Shown: positions 17,474 through 26,086 of the stretch, in pieces
Layout of the letters: each line of letters starts with the position of its first letter
Position numbering within the stretch: position 1 is the stretch's first letter
Assembly: GCA_023397505.1 (NCBI GenBank)
Contig: JAEWUC010000002.1
Location: forward strand, 372,001-436,000
Direction of reading: 5' to 3'
Source: Bacteroidota bacterium
Lineage (GTDB): Bacteria > Bacteroidota > Ignavibacteria > Ignavibacteriales > Melioribacteraceae
Length of the DNA stretch: 64,000 nt
Notes under the pieces: generated by a model
The model's database searches: none
What the model saw: the letters and a program-made list of their open reading frames with translations, nothing else
Told to the model about the DNA's origin: nothing
Translations under genes and position numbers: made by a program

Positions 17474-19458
17474 TGAAAAGTTTTATTGAAAAATGCTGCG
17501 ATCAATGCTGGCATTCAGTTGAAAAACCATGCGATCTATTTATCGCATGCTGCACGGAAGGACCGCTTTGCCATAAAGACGATAAATGTAAAGAGAAATT
17601 TCAGAGCATAAATAATTCTTTGAAATATTCAAGTAATGAGGTTCCGGTTATATTTATTGGTATGGGGACATGCGGCTTGGCTTCCGGCGCAGATAAAGTT
17701 AAAAAAGCAATTGAAGATGAATTGCTTAAACAAAATATTAAAGCAGAAATTGTTCCTACCGGATGTGTTGGATACTGCGCTAAAGAACCAATTGTTGATA
17801 TTAAATTACCCGGCAAAGATAGAGTTTCCTACTGTGAAGTTACGGCAAAAGATGTTCCGGATATGTTAAAATCAACTATAGTTGATAATGGAATTTATAA
17901 GAAAAGATTTTTAGCTACTTATGGTGAAGGGACAGCAGAATTCCCGGCGATGAAGGATGTACCATTTTTTAAACGCCAGTTAAAAGTTGTGCTCGAAAAC
18001 TGCGGCGTTATCAATCCGGAATCAATTGACGAATATATCGCTGCCGGTGGATTTAAAGCTTTGGATAAAGCTCTTAGAATTCATTCCCCAGCAAAAGTTG
18101 TTCAAGAAGTTTTGGACAGCGGATTACGCGGAAGAGGCGGCGCCGGTTTCCCAACCGGTAAAAAATGGGAACTTGCTCATAAAAAACAAGCCGATCAAAA
18201 ATATATTGTTTGTAATGCGGATGAAGGCGATCCGGGTGCGTTTATGGACCGCTCAGTTCTTGAAAGTGATCCTTATAGATTGATCGAAGGAATGACAATA
18301 GGAGCTTTCGCTATCGGAGCTTCGAACGGATATATTTATTGCCGCGCTGAATATCCGTTGGCTATTGCGAGATTGTTACGCGCTATTGATAAATGTAAAG
18401 AATATGGCTTGCTTGGTAAAAATATTTTAGGAAGTGGATTTGAGTTTAATCTAAAAATTAAAAAAGGTGCAGGCGCTTTTGTATGCGGCGAAGAAACTGC
18501 GCTTCTTGCTTCAATCGAAGGGAAAAGAGGAATGCCTAAACCGCGTCCGCCTTATCCAGCTGATAAAGGCCTCTTCGGTAAACCCACTGTAATAAATAAT
18601 GTTGAGACATTCGCAAATGTACCTGTTGTAATTAACCGCGGTGCAAATTGGTTTTCTTCTATTGGAACACAATCCAGTAAAGGCACAAAAGTATTTGCAC
18701 TCAGCGGTAAGATCACATACAGCGGGCTCGTTGAAATTCCTATGGGCATAACTTTACGCGAAATCGTTTTCGATATCGGCGGCGGAATTCCCGATCAGAA
18801 AAAATTTAAAGCTGTTCAAATCGGCGGACCTTCAGGCGGATGTTTACCAGACTCCGTTTTAGATACTCAAGTTGATTATGAATCTTTAAAGACTGTCGGG
18901 GCTATGATGGGTTCCGGCGGATTTGTTGTTATGGATGAAGATACTTGTATGGTTGATGTTGCAAAATTTTTCTTAACATTTATTAAAGATGAATCTTGCG
19001 GAAAATGCGTTCCGTGCCGCGAAGGTACAAAAAGAATGTTGGAAATTATTGAAAGAATCCCCGTAAGATATTCTAACGACGAAAATAAACTAGAACAGCT
19101 TCAAAGATTTAAAGGCATTGTTCACTTGCAAAGATTAGCCGATGTTATTCGCGATACTTCTTTATGCGGACTCGGGCAAAGCGCTCCTAATCCAATTTTA
19201 TCTGGTTTGAGATATTTTAAAGAAGAATACGAAGAGCATTTATACGAAAGAAAATGCGCATCAAAAGTTTGCAAACCTTTATTAACATATACGATTGACA
19301 ATGAAACTTGCGAAGGATGCGGTTTGTGCGCTAAAAAATGTTCTGTAGAAGCGATTGTAGGCGATAAAAAAATGCCGCATTACATTATTCAAGAAAAATG
19401 TATTAAATGCGGAATGTGCGTTGAAACTTGCCGGTTTGGCTCTATCATAATTAACTGA
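17473..19458 (+). CDS. hydB: NuoF/HydB-like flavin subunit of hydrogenase set 1
   Basis: This 661-residue protein has the full HydB layout. An N-terminal thioredoxin-like [2Fe-2S] domain is preceded by an unusual Cys-rich start (CCDQCW, CCTEGPLCHKDDKC); its ligands are GTCGLASG and GCVGYC. The FMN/NADH-binding domain follows (GRGGAGFPTGKKW near 221, GAGAFVCGEETALLASIEG near 333), then SLBB, and the NuoF [4Fe-4S] site (SCGKCVPCREGT near 506 with a later Cys). A C-terminal ferredoxin domain carries two [4Fe-4S] clusters (CEGCGLCAKKC, CIKCGMCVETC). The family oxidises or reduces NAD(P)H, and in bifurcating HydABC it couples to ferredoxin. HydA follows after 21 bases. Confidence 0.94.
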   Translation: MKSFIEKCCDQCWHSVEKPCDLFIACCTEGPLCHKDDKCKEKFQSINNSLKYSSNEVPVIFIGMGTCGLASGADKVKKAIEDELLKQNIKAEIVPTGCVGYCAKEPIVDIKLPGKDRVSYCEVTAKDVPDMLKSTIVDNGIYKKRFLATYGEGTAEFPAMKDVPFFKRQLKVVLENCGVINPESIDEYIAAGGFKALDKALRIHSPAKVVQEVLDSGLRGRGGAGFPTGKKWELAHKKQADQKYIVCNADEGDPGAFMDRSVLESDPYRLIEGMTIGAFAIGASNGYIYCRAEYPLAIARLLRAIDKCKEYGLLGKNILGSGFEFNLKIKKGAGAFVCGEETALLASIEGKRGMPKPRPPYPADKGLFGKPTVINNVETFANVPVVINRGANWFSSIGTQSSKGTKVFALSGKITYSGLVEIPMGITLREIVFDIGGGIPDQKKFKAVQIGGPSGGCLPDSVLDTQVDYESLKTVGAMMGSGGFVVMDEDTCMVDVAKFFLTFIKDESCGKCVPCREGTKRMLEIIERIPVRYSNDENKLEQLQRFKGIVHLQRLADVIRDTSLCGLGQSAPNPILSGLRYFKEEYEEHLYERKCASKVCKPLLTYTIDNETCEGCGLCAKKCSVEAIVGDKKMPHYIIQEKCIKCGMCVETCRFGSIIIN

Positions 19459-19479
19459 TTTTGACTTTGGAGAATAATC

Positions 19480-21210
19480 ATGGTTGAATTAACAATAAAC
19501 GATATAAAAGTAAATGCCGAAGAAGGAATGACAATTCTTGATGCAGCTAAATCAGTAGGCATACATATTCCAACACTCTGCCACATGAAAGATTTATTCC
19601 CGACCGGTGCATGCAGAATTTGCGTTGTGGAAATCGACGGGATGAGAGGTTTAACTCCTTCTTGCGCCTACCCGGTTATGCATGGAATGAAGGTAACAAC
19701 AAACTCTCCGCGTGTTAGGATTGCAAGAAAAACAATTGTGGAACTGCTAATTGAAAATCATCCGCAGGATTGTTTGGTATGTGTACGAAATAAAAATTGC
19801 GAACTGCAGGATCTTTCGGAAAGATATAACATACGCGAACATCGTTACTGCGGAGAAAAGAAAGATCATGCAATTGATATTTCAAGCGCATCGATGGAAC
19901 GCGATCCTGCAAAATGTATTTTGTGCGGAAGATGCGTTCGTACATGCGGCGAAATTCAAAAAATCGGCGCAATTGATTTTACAAACCGAGGATTCAAAAG
20001 CAACGTAACAACTCCTTTCAATAAAGGCCTAAATGTTAGCGATTGTATTTTATGCGGTCAGTGTATTCTTGTTTGCCCTACTGCAGCTTTAAGAGAAAAG
20101 AGTCACTCAAAAGAAGTTATGAATGCGCTTACAGATAAAAAGAAATTTACTGTTGTTCAAGTGGCTCCGGCTGTGCGTGCATCAATTGGTGAAGAATATA
20201 ATTTTCCTCTCGGTACAAACGCTACTGGTCAGCTTGTTACAGGTTTAAGAAGACTCGGATTCAAAAAAGTTTTCGATACAAACTTTGCCGCAGACTTAAC
20301 AATTATGGAAGAAGCCACCGAATTAATAAACCGTGTTACCAACAACAAAACTTTGCCGATGTTTACAAGCTGCTGCCCCGGCTGGGTTAAATATATTGAA
20401 CAAAACCGACCGCAATTGCTCGGTCACGTTTCAACATGCAAATCCCCGCACGAAATGGAAGGCGCAGTTATCAAAACCTATTACGCAAAGAAAATGGGTC
20501 TTGATCCTAAAGATATTTTTGTGGTTTCAATCATGCCTTGTACAGTAAAGAAATTTGAATCAGTGCGACCTGAATTGAGCGAAGAACATATGCAGGATGT
20601 TGATGCGGTTTTAACAACTCGCGAATTAGTACGAATGTTCAAAATGGCTGGAATAGATTTTAACGATTTACCAGAAGACGAATTTGATAATCCGCTTGGA
20701 GAATCAACAGGCGCTGCGGCAATATTTGGTACTACTGGCGGTGTTATGGAAGCTGCGTTAAGAACTGCTTATGCAAAGATTTCCGGTCGTGAGTTGGACA
20801 ATCTTGAACTAAAGGCAGTTAGAGGATTGGATGGAATTAAGTCAGCAACAATTCCGATTGATGGTTTGGAAGTTAATGTTGCAATTGTAAATGGAATTGG
20901 AAATGTTGGACCAATTTTAGACGAAATAGAAAAAGGCGAATCGAAATATCATTTTATTGAAGTTATGGCTTGTCCAGGCGGATGTATAAACGGCGGCGGA
21001 CAGCCAATTCATCAAAAACCGGATAAAGTTAGAAAACGTGTTCAAGTTCTTTATGAAATTGATGAAAAAATGAAAACAAGACGTTCGCACGAAAATGAAT
21101 CTGTAATTAAGCTTTATAAAGAATTTTTAGGCGAACCAAACGGCCACATTGCTCATGAGATATTACATACTTCGTATGTTGACCGTAAAAAGATTTTAGA
21201 AAACGCATAA
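19480..21210 (+). CDS. hydA: [FeFe]-hydrogenase catalytic subunit, set 1
   Basis: This 576-residue enzyme is a complete M3-type [FeFe] hydrogenase. It has an N-terminal [2Fe-2S] domain (Cys34, 45, 48, 62), a His/Cys-ligated [4Fe-4S] (HPQDCLVCVRNKNC), two [4Fe-4S] motifs (CILCGRCVRTC, CILCGQCILVC), and the H-cluster domain. L1 is TSCCPGW (Cys298, Cys299), L2 is MPCTVKK (Cys354) and L3 is MACPGGCINGGG (Cys498, Cys502). All cluster ligands and the proton-relay cysteine are present, so it should be active if the HydEFG maturases exist elsewhere. The C-terminal small-subunit-like tail (RSHENESVIKLYKEFLGEP) is also normal. Clusters and neighbours fit NAD(P)-linked H2 production or uptake. Confidence 0.96.
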   Translation: MVELTINDIKVNAEEGMTILDAAKSVGIHIPTLCHMKDLFPTGACRICVVEIDGMRGLTPSCAYPVMHGMKVTTNSPRVRIARKTIVELLIENHPQDCLVCVRNKNCELQDLSERYNIREHRYCGEKKDHAIDISSASMERDPAKCILCGRCVRTCGEIQKIGAIDFTNRGFKSNVTTPFNKGLNVSDCILCGQCILVCPTAALREKSHSKEVMNALTDKKKFTVVQVAPAVRASIGEEYNFPLGTNATGQLVTGLRRLGFKKVFDTNFAADLTIMEEATELINRVTNNKTLPMFTSCCPGWVKYIEQNRPQLLGHVSTCKSPHEMEGAVIKTYYAKKMGLDPKDIFVVSIMPCTVKKFESVRPELSEEHMQDVDAVLTTRELVRMFKMAGIDFNDLPEDEFDNPLGESTGAAAIFGTTGGVMEAALRTAYAKISGRELDNLELKAVRGLDGIKSATIPIDGLEVNVAIVNGIGNVGPILDEIEKGESKYHFIEVMACPGGCINGGGQPIHQKPDKVRKRVQVLYEIDEKMKTRRSHENESVIKLYKEFLGEPNGHIAHEILHTSYVDRKKILENA

Positions 21211-21215
21211 CTAGT

Positions 21216-21238
21216 AGCGCAGATTCGCAATCTGCGCT
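21216..21238. repeat. Perfect short palindromic hairpin between hydA and the sensor gene
   Basis: Two 10-base arms (21216-21225 and 21229-21238; AGCGCAGATT and AATCTGCGCT) flank a 3-base loop CGC. The GC-rich stem has no T run behind it, so it is not a standard intrinsic terminator. It has the look of a dispersed intergenic palindrome and may weaken read-through or protect the hydrogenase mRNA from 3' decay. Confidence 0.75.
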
Positions 21239-21279
21239 GTTACAATAATTTGCTCTTTTACAAATTGATTAGATAAATA

Positions 21280-23277
21280 ATGTCGCTGGGAATAGTATCG
21301 ACAATCGGACAGCGCTGCAAAAGATGTTACTCGTGCGTACGCGAATGCCCTGCGCGGGCAATCCGTGTATTAAACGGGCAGGCAGTGGTTATTGGTGAGC
21401 GTTGCATTAGCTGCGGTCACTGCGTAAAGGTATGTTCACAGCATGCAAAACAAATACAAAGCGATATCGAAAAAGTACTGCGAGATTATTTACCATCCGG
21501 AAATGCGATAGCGATGCTTGCACCATCTTTCCCGGCTGCTTTCCCGCAAAACTACGATAAGCTTTATTCTGCTCTTAAATCAATTGGCTTCAAAAAAGTA
21601 ACTGAGGCAGCTTTCGGCGCAGACCTTGTGAGCGAACACTATAAAAATTATTTCGAAAAATTTCCAGAAAAGACAATTATCAGCAGTCCGTGCCCGGCAG
21701 TTTATAACTTGATAGAAAAATATCATGCCGGTCTTGTATCTCAACTTGCAGAAATTGTTTCTCCGATGATTGCAATGGGACGTTATTTGAAAAAGAATTA
21801 CGGCTCCAATTCTAAAGTTGTATTCATAGGCCCATGTGTTGCAAAGAAAAGCGAATATGTAGATTACGAAGTTGATGATGCCGTTGATGCTGTTCTAACT
21901 TTTACTGAGTTGAAAGATATATTTCAAATATTGGATGCAAACATTGATGAAAAGAAGGAAGAAGAACTTGATCCGCCACATGCGTTCCTCGGTAAATCTT
22001 TTTCAATAACCGGCGGACTTTTAAAAACAGCGGAAGTATCCAGCGATATTTTACAAAAGGAAACGATAATAGTCGAAGGAAAGAATAGGGTTGTAGATTT
22101 GATGTACGAAATTGCCGAAGGAAAATTAAAATCGAAATTTGTTGATGTACTTTTTTGCGAAGGTTGTATTAACGGTCCGGCAATTGATACCGATTTAAGT
22201 TATTATGTAAGGCGCGAAAAAGTTGTGAATTACATTCATGATAATATTAACAGCTTCGATAAACTTGAATGGAAAAGCAATATTTACAACAGCAGGGATC
22301 TGAATCTTAAAAGAAAGTTCTCGAATAAAAGTCAACGCAAACCTATGCCGAGCGAAGGTGAAATAAAAGAAATATTAGCGAGAACTAATAAACTTAATAA
22401 GAGCGATGAATTAAATTGCGGATCGTGCGGGTATCCGTCTTGCAGGGAATACGCGGTGGCAATTGCAAAAGATTTGGCTGAAGACGATATGTGTCTTCCT
22501 TACTTGATTGAAAAACTTGAAATAGCATACAAAGAATTGCAGGATACTGAAGAACAATTGCACAGCGCTGAAAAATTAGCATCAATAGGACAACTTGCAG
22601 CCGGAGTTGCTCACGAGATTAATAATCCTCTTGGGACAATTATGCTTTATGCTTCTATGATGAAAAGAAAAATGGAAAAATCCCAATGCGCGGATGAGCA
22701 GAACTCTGAAGATCTAAAATTAATTATAGAAGAAGCAAATAGATGTAAAAATATTGTTGCAAACTTATTGAATTTTGCTCGGCAGGGAAAGGTAAGAGTG
22801 GGCAATGTTGACGTTCATGAACTGTTGACAAATATAATAAAGATACAAAAGCTTAATCCGCAATTTTCTGAAATTATATTTAATATTGATTGTCATGATT
22901 CGAATACGATAATAGAAGGAGATGCAGATCAACTTAAACAGGTATTCATAAATTTATTTAACAATTCATGTGAAGCAGTTGAATCGAGTGATATTAAGCA
23001 AGTTACAATTAGTATTTCTAAGAAGGATGAAAATTTAATTATTGATTTAATCGATACCGGATGCGGCATCCCTGCTGAAAATCTTAATAAAATATTTACG
23101 CCGTTCTTTACGACAAAAAAAATTGGAAAAGGAACGGGACTCGGTTTAGCTATAAGTTACGGCATTATTAAAATGCACAAAGGCGATATTAAAGTAAAAA
23201 GCACGGTGGGTGATGGTACCGATTTTACTATTACACTACCGCTAAAACATAACACAATTAATCCTATACTGAATTGA
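21280..23277 (+). CDS. [FeFe]-hydrogenase-like sensor histidine kinase
   Basis: This 665-residue fusion starts with two [4Fe-4S] motifs (CKRCYSCVRECP, CISCGHCVKVCS; residues 14-55). An H-cluster-type domain covers about 60-330. Its L1 is SPCPAV (Cys138; the proton-relay Cys is Pro137), L2 is GPCVAKK (Cys186), and L3 is CEGCINGP (Cys293, Cys296), that is CxxC instead of CxxxC. A PF04060-type Fe-S motif follows (Cys380, 383, 388, 405), then a coiled coil, a HisKA domain with HEINNPLGT (His445) and a HATPase with DTGCGIPAENL and GKGTGLGLAIS. It has no membrane segments. It is probably a cytoplasmic H2 or redox sensor and not a catalyst. It lies between two hydrogenase sets and next to receiver genes. 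Confidence 0.9.
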   Translation: MSLGIVSTIGQRCKRCYSCVRECPARAIRVLNGQAVVIGERCISCGHCVKVCSQHAKQIQSDIEKVLRDYLPSGNAIAMLAPSFPAAFPQNYDKLYSALKSIGFKKVTEAAFGADLVSEHYKNYFEKFPEKTIISSPCPAVYNLIEKYHAGLVSQLAEIVSPMIAMGRYLKKNYGSNSKVVFIGPCVAKKSEYVDYEVDDAVDAVLTFTELKDIFQILDANIDEKKEEELDPPHAFLGKSFSITGGLLKTAEVSSDILQKETIIVEGKNRVVDLMYEIAEGKLKSKFVDVLFCEGCINGPAIDTDLSYYVRREKVVNYIHDNINSFDKLEWKSNIYNSRDLNLKRKFSNKSQRKPMPSEGEIKEILARTNKLNKSDELNCGSCGYPSCREYAVAIAKDLAEDDMCLPYLIEKLEIAYKELQDTEEQLHSAEKLASIGQLAAGVAHEINNPLGTIMLYASMMKRKMEKSQCADEQNSEDLKLIIEEANRCKNIVANLLNFARQGKVRVGNVDVHELLTNIIKIQKLNPQFSEIIFNIDCHDSNTIIEGDADQLKQVFINLFNNSCEAVESSDIKQVTISISKKDENLIIDLIDTGCGIPAENLNKIFTPFFTTKKIGKGTGLGLAISYGIIKMHKGDIKVKSTVGDGTDFTITLPLKHNTINPILN

Positions 23278-23300
23278 CCTAAAGGTTAAAGAGGAAAGAA

Positions 23301-23711
23301 ATGATACAAGAAAAATTCAAAAAAATATTGTTGGTTGACGACGACATTGATTTACTTGAACAAAACAAGACTTTATTGGTATCCCGCGGCTTTAATGTTG
23401 TTACTGCTGAAAGCGGCGAGGATGGATGGAAGTTGTTTCAAAAAGAAAATCCGGATGCGGCAATATTAGATTTGATTATGGAACAGATGGATGCCGGTTT
23501 TGTTTTGGCTCATCGAATTAAAAAAACAGAGCATGGTAAAAAAATACCGGTTTACATTTTAACTTCGGCAACATACGATACCGGATTTAAATTCAGCGCA
23601 TCGACTGCAGAAGAACGCGAATGGATTAAATGCGACGGCGTTTTGAACAAACCGGTTGTAGTGGAAGAATTGATATCCAAACTTGAAAGTTTTACAGGGA
23701 TAACAAAGTAA
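23301..23711 (+). CDS. Stand-alone response regulator receiver
   Basis: This 136-residue receiver has no output domain. The phosphate site is complete: VDDDIDL near residue 11, phospho-acceptor Asp57 in ILDLIM, Thr/Ser in LTSAT and Lys in NKPV. An insertion around EEREWIKCDG before the Lys carries one cysteine. It starts 24 bases after the hydrogenase-like kinase and is the natural first partner of it. It probably passes phosphate on or acts by protein contact, since it cannot bind DNA by itself. Confidence 0.9.
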   Translation: MIQEKFKKILLVDDDIDLLEQNKTLLVSRGFNVVTAESGEDGWKLFQKENPDAAILDLIMEQMDAGFVLAHRIKKTEHGKKIPVYILTSATYDTGFKFSASTAEEREWIKCDGVLNKPVVVEELISKLESFTGITK

Positions 23712-23724
23712 GTACACATAAAGT

Positions 23725-25206
23725 GTGAATGAAAAAAAGGCAAATATCTTAATCATTGACGACGAGAAAGGATTAAGATACGGCACGCAAAGGTTATTGG
23801 AAGACGAAGGTTACTCGGTTGATACTGCCGAGAACGGGGAAGAAGGAATTCGTCTCGGGACATCAAAGGAATTTGATGTTGCACTTATCGACCTAAAAAT
23901 GCCCGACATTGACGGGATGGATGTGCTTAAAGAAATCATCACCGTTCATCCCAATACTATTTGTTTTATCGCAACTGCCTACGCTAGTTACGATACTGCA
24001 ATTCAAGCCACGCGTCTCGGTGCCTTCGGGTACATTCCAAAACCATTCACTCCCGAAGAATTAATCTATCAAGTTGAACAGGGAATAAAACAGCGCGAAT
24101 TAATTATTGAAGCCGAACGCTTAAAAAAAGAACGTGAGGCAAATCTTCTTGAATTAGCTTTCGAAAAATCCCGGCTCAACGCAATCATAAAATCAATCAA
24201 CGAAGGTGTATTAATAATTAATCGCATCGGCGAGATTGCATATTTCAATTACGCTGCACTCAAGTTTTTAAATATTTCAGATCTAAAAATAAGCGAACCG
24301 GTTCTTCATAAACTCCCCGATAAAATTTCAGATATCATTACAAATATTTTAGAAAAAGAAAAATTTTCTCTAAAGACAATTACAACACAAATTGAAATTA
24401 AGCCGAATCATGAATTGGTTATTGAAGCCGGATGTACTCCAATTTCGCACCCTGACGGTTCTCTTGCTGGCGTTGTTGTGATCATAGGCAATATTACGGA
24501 ATTCAAAAAAATCGAACTGATTAAAAATCAATTCATCTCTATGGTTGCTCACGAGTTAAAAACTCCACTCGCTGCCGTACAGGGTTTTCTAAATATTTTC
24601 CTCGACAAAAATCTTGAACTTACCGAAGATACAAAGAGAGATTACATGGTTCGTTCGGTAGTAAGGTTAAAAGGACTTACAGATTTGGTGAACGATCTTC
24701 TTGACATATCGAGGATGGAATTAAAAACGAAACAACGAGAACTTGAAACAATTCATATAGAAGAAATTATAATAAGCACATTACAATTCCTCGAATTCGA
24801 AATTTCAAAAAAAGGAATAATTATTGAAAAAAATATAGAGCAAAACTTACCAACAATTAAAGCTGATCAAAATGAAATAACACGGCTACTCACAAATCTT
24901 CTTAGCAATGCCATAAAATACAACAAGGAAAATGGAAAAATTTTAGTTGAAGTATCGACATCATCAAATTATCTAAGGATAAAAGTTGCTGACTCTGGTA
25001 TTGGATTAAAACCCGATGAAAAGGATAGAATGTTTAACGAATTCTACAGAGCAAAAAACGAAAGAACGCGGGGCATAAGCGGTACAGGCCTCGGTTTAAC
25101 AATTGTCAAAAGGATAGTCGATTCTTATTACGGTAAAATTGATGTTGATTCCACTTACGGAGAAGGGACAACGTTTACAATCAGTTTACCTATAAATATA
25201 AACTAA
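23725..25206 (+). CDS. Hybrid receiver-PAS-histidine kinase
   Basis: This 493-residue cytoplasmic protein has an N-terminal receiver (IIDDEKG, Asp56 in LIDLKMP, Thr/Ala in ATAYAS, Lys in PKPFTP). A coiled coil, a PAS domain (residues 150-260) and a HisKA/HATPase kinase follow. The kinase has His276 in VAHELKTPL, the N box LLSNAIKYN, and the G boxes ADSGIGLKP and GTGLGLTIV. Translation must begin at GTG 23725, since the receiver fold begins within ten residues. It lies 13 bases downstream of the receiver gene. A receiver at the N terminus of a kinase suggests it takes input from an upstream kinase, plausibly the hydrogenase-like sensor. Confidence 0.9.
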   Translation: MNEKKANILIIDDEKGLRYGTQRLLEDEGYSVDTAENGEEGIRLGTSKEFDVALIDLKMPDIDGMDVLKEIITVHPNTICFIATAYASYDTAIQATRLGAFGYIPKPFTPEELIYQVEQGIKQRELIIEAERLKKEREANLLELAFEKSRLNAIIKSINEGVLIINRIGEIAYFNYAALKFLNISDLKISEPVLHKLPDKISDIITNILEKEKFSLKTITTQIEIKPNHELVIEAGCTPISHPDGSLAGVVVIIGNITEFKKIELIKNQFISMVAHELKTPLAAVQGFLNIFLDKNLELTEDTKRDYMVRSVVRLKGLTDLVNDLLDISRMELKTKQRELETIHIEEIIISTLQFLEFEISKKGIIIEKNIEQNLPTIKADQNEITRLLTNLLSNAIKYNKENGKILVEVSTSSNYLRIKVADSGIGLKPDEKDRMFNEFYRAKNERTRGISGTGLGLTIVKRIVDSYYGKIDVDSTYGEGTTFTISLPININ

Positions 25207-25222
25207 ACAAAAGGAGAGCGGT

Positions 25223-25603
25223 ATGGCCCTAATCGCTATTATCGATGACGATCCTGATATTCTTGATGCCAGCAGCTTGGTGTTGAAATCTAAGGGATTT
25301 GACGTAGTTACAGCTACCAATCCGACTGACGCCTATAAGGTTGTCACCGAAAAAAAACCAAATCTAATTATCCTTGATGTTATGATGGATGAGCCCGACG
25401 ACGGATTTTATTTAGCACAGAAATTTCGTAAAGACGGTATCACTACTCCGATATTAATGTACACTTCGGTTTCAAAAGCTATCGGACTTGATTTCGGGAA
25501 AAATGAAATGGTTCCGGTTGATGATTTTGTTGAAAAACCGATTTCACCTGATGAACTTATCGCTAAGGTTAACAACCTTTTGAAAGTTAAGGAGGTGAAG
25601 TAA
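25223..25603 (+). CDS. Second stand-alone response regulator receiver
   Basis: This 126-residue receiver has IIDDDPD at the N terminus, phospho-acceptor Asp52 in IILDVMM, YTSVS as the Thr/Ser position and EKPISP as the Lys. It shares the spacer DDGFYLAQKF with the DAGFVLAHRI of the receiver at 23301, so the two are probably sister genes. It is joined to the NuoE-like gene after it: stop and start are one base apart and the ribosome site for NuoE lies inside this gene. Confidence 0.9.
   Translation: MALIAIIDDDPDILDASSLVLKSKGFDVVTATNPTDAYKVVTEKKPNLIILDVMMDEPDDGFYLAQKFRKDGITTPILMYTSVSKAIGLDFGKNEMVPVDDFVEKPISPDELIAKVNNLLKVKEVK
25589..25597 (+). promoter_or_regulatory. Very strong Shine-Dalgarno for the set 2 NuoE gene
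   Basis: AAGGAGGTG lies inside the last codons of the receiver gene and 7 bases before ATG 25605. This is a near-full anti-SD match, stronger than those of the other genes here. It implies high translation of the second hydrogenase set and coupling to the upstream receiver gene. Confidence 0.85.
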
Positions 25604-25604
25604 A

Positions 25605-26078
25605 ATGCTTGTACTCGAAAAAAATGCAATGACTGAAGAGATTGAACAACTTGTTGAAAAATACGGACGCAGCCGTTCTTCTTTGATGCCGATGCTTCAG
25701 GATATTCAGCGTAAACACAAACAAATTTCCGATTTTGCACAACAGGAAATTGCACGTGTACTCGATATTCACCCCGTTGAAGTTTATAGCGTAATAAGTT
25801 TTTATGCTTTCCTCAATACAGAACCCAAAGGAAGAAACATTGTACGCCTTTGCCAAACGATTACATGCGATATGCACGGCAAAGCAGATGTTGCAAAAGC
25901 CGTTGAACGCGAACTCGGTATTAAATTCGGCGAAACAACAAAAGACAATAAATTTACGCTTGAATACGCAAACTGCCTCGGCATGTGCGATCAAGGTCCG
26001 GCTATGATAGTTAACGAGCGTGTATTCTGCAAGCTCACTCCCGAAAAAGCAGTTGAAATTCTAAACGGGATAAAGTGA
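25605..26078 (+). CDS. NuoE/HndA-like [2Fe-2S] subunit of hydrogenase set 2
   Basis: This 157-residue NuoE/HydC-type protein has ligands CQTITC (Cx4C) near residue 86 and CLGMC (Cx3C) near 126. The opening helix region (YGRSRSSLMPMLQDIQRKHKQI) aligns with the set 1 copy, but identity is moderate, so the duplication is old or the sets had different origins. The first ATG is used because the strong ribosome site sits at the right distance. The NuoF-like gene follows after 8 bases. Confidence 0.92.
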   Translation: MLVLEKNAMTEEIEQLVEKYGRSRSSLMPMLQDIQRKHKQISDFAQQEIARVLDIHPVEVYSVISFYAFLNTEPKGRNIVRLCQTITCDMHGKADVAKAVERELGIKFGETTKDNKFTLEYANCLGMCDQGPAMIVNERVFCKLTPEKAVEILNGIK

Positions 26079-26086
26079 GGTGAACC

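Noticed and set aside
21216..21238. Intrinsic terminator of the first hydA
   Set aside because: The stem is strong but no T run follows, so it is kept as a palindromic repeat instead.
25587..25994. Open frame of 135 codons on the minus strand
   Set aside because: It is the antisense of the NuoE-like gene of set 2, whose Fe-S motifs are clear; composition is low in normal protein features.
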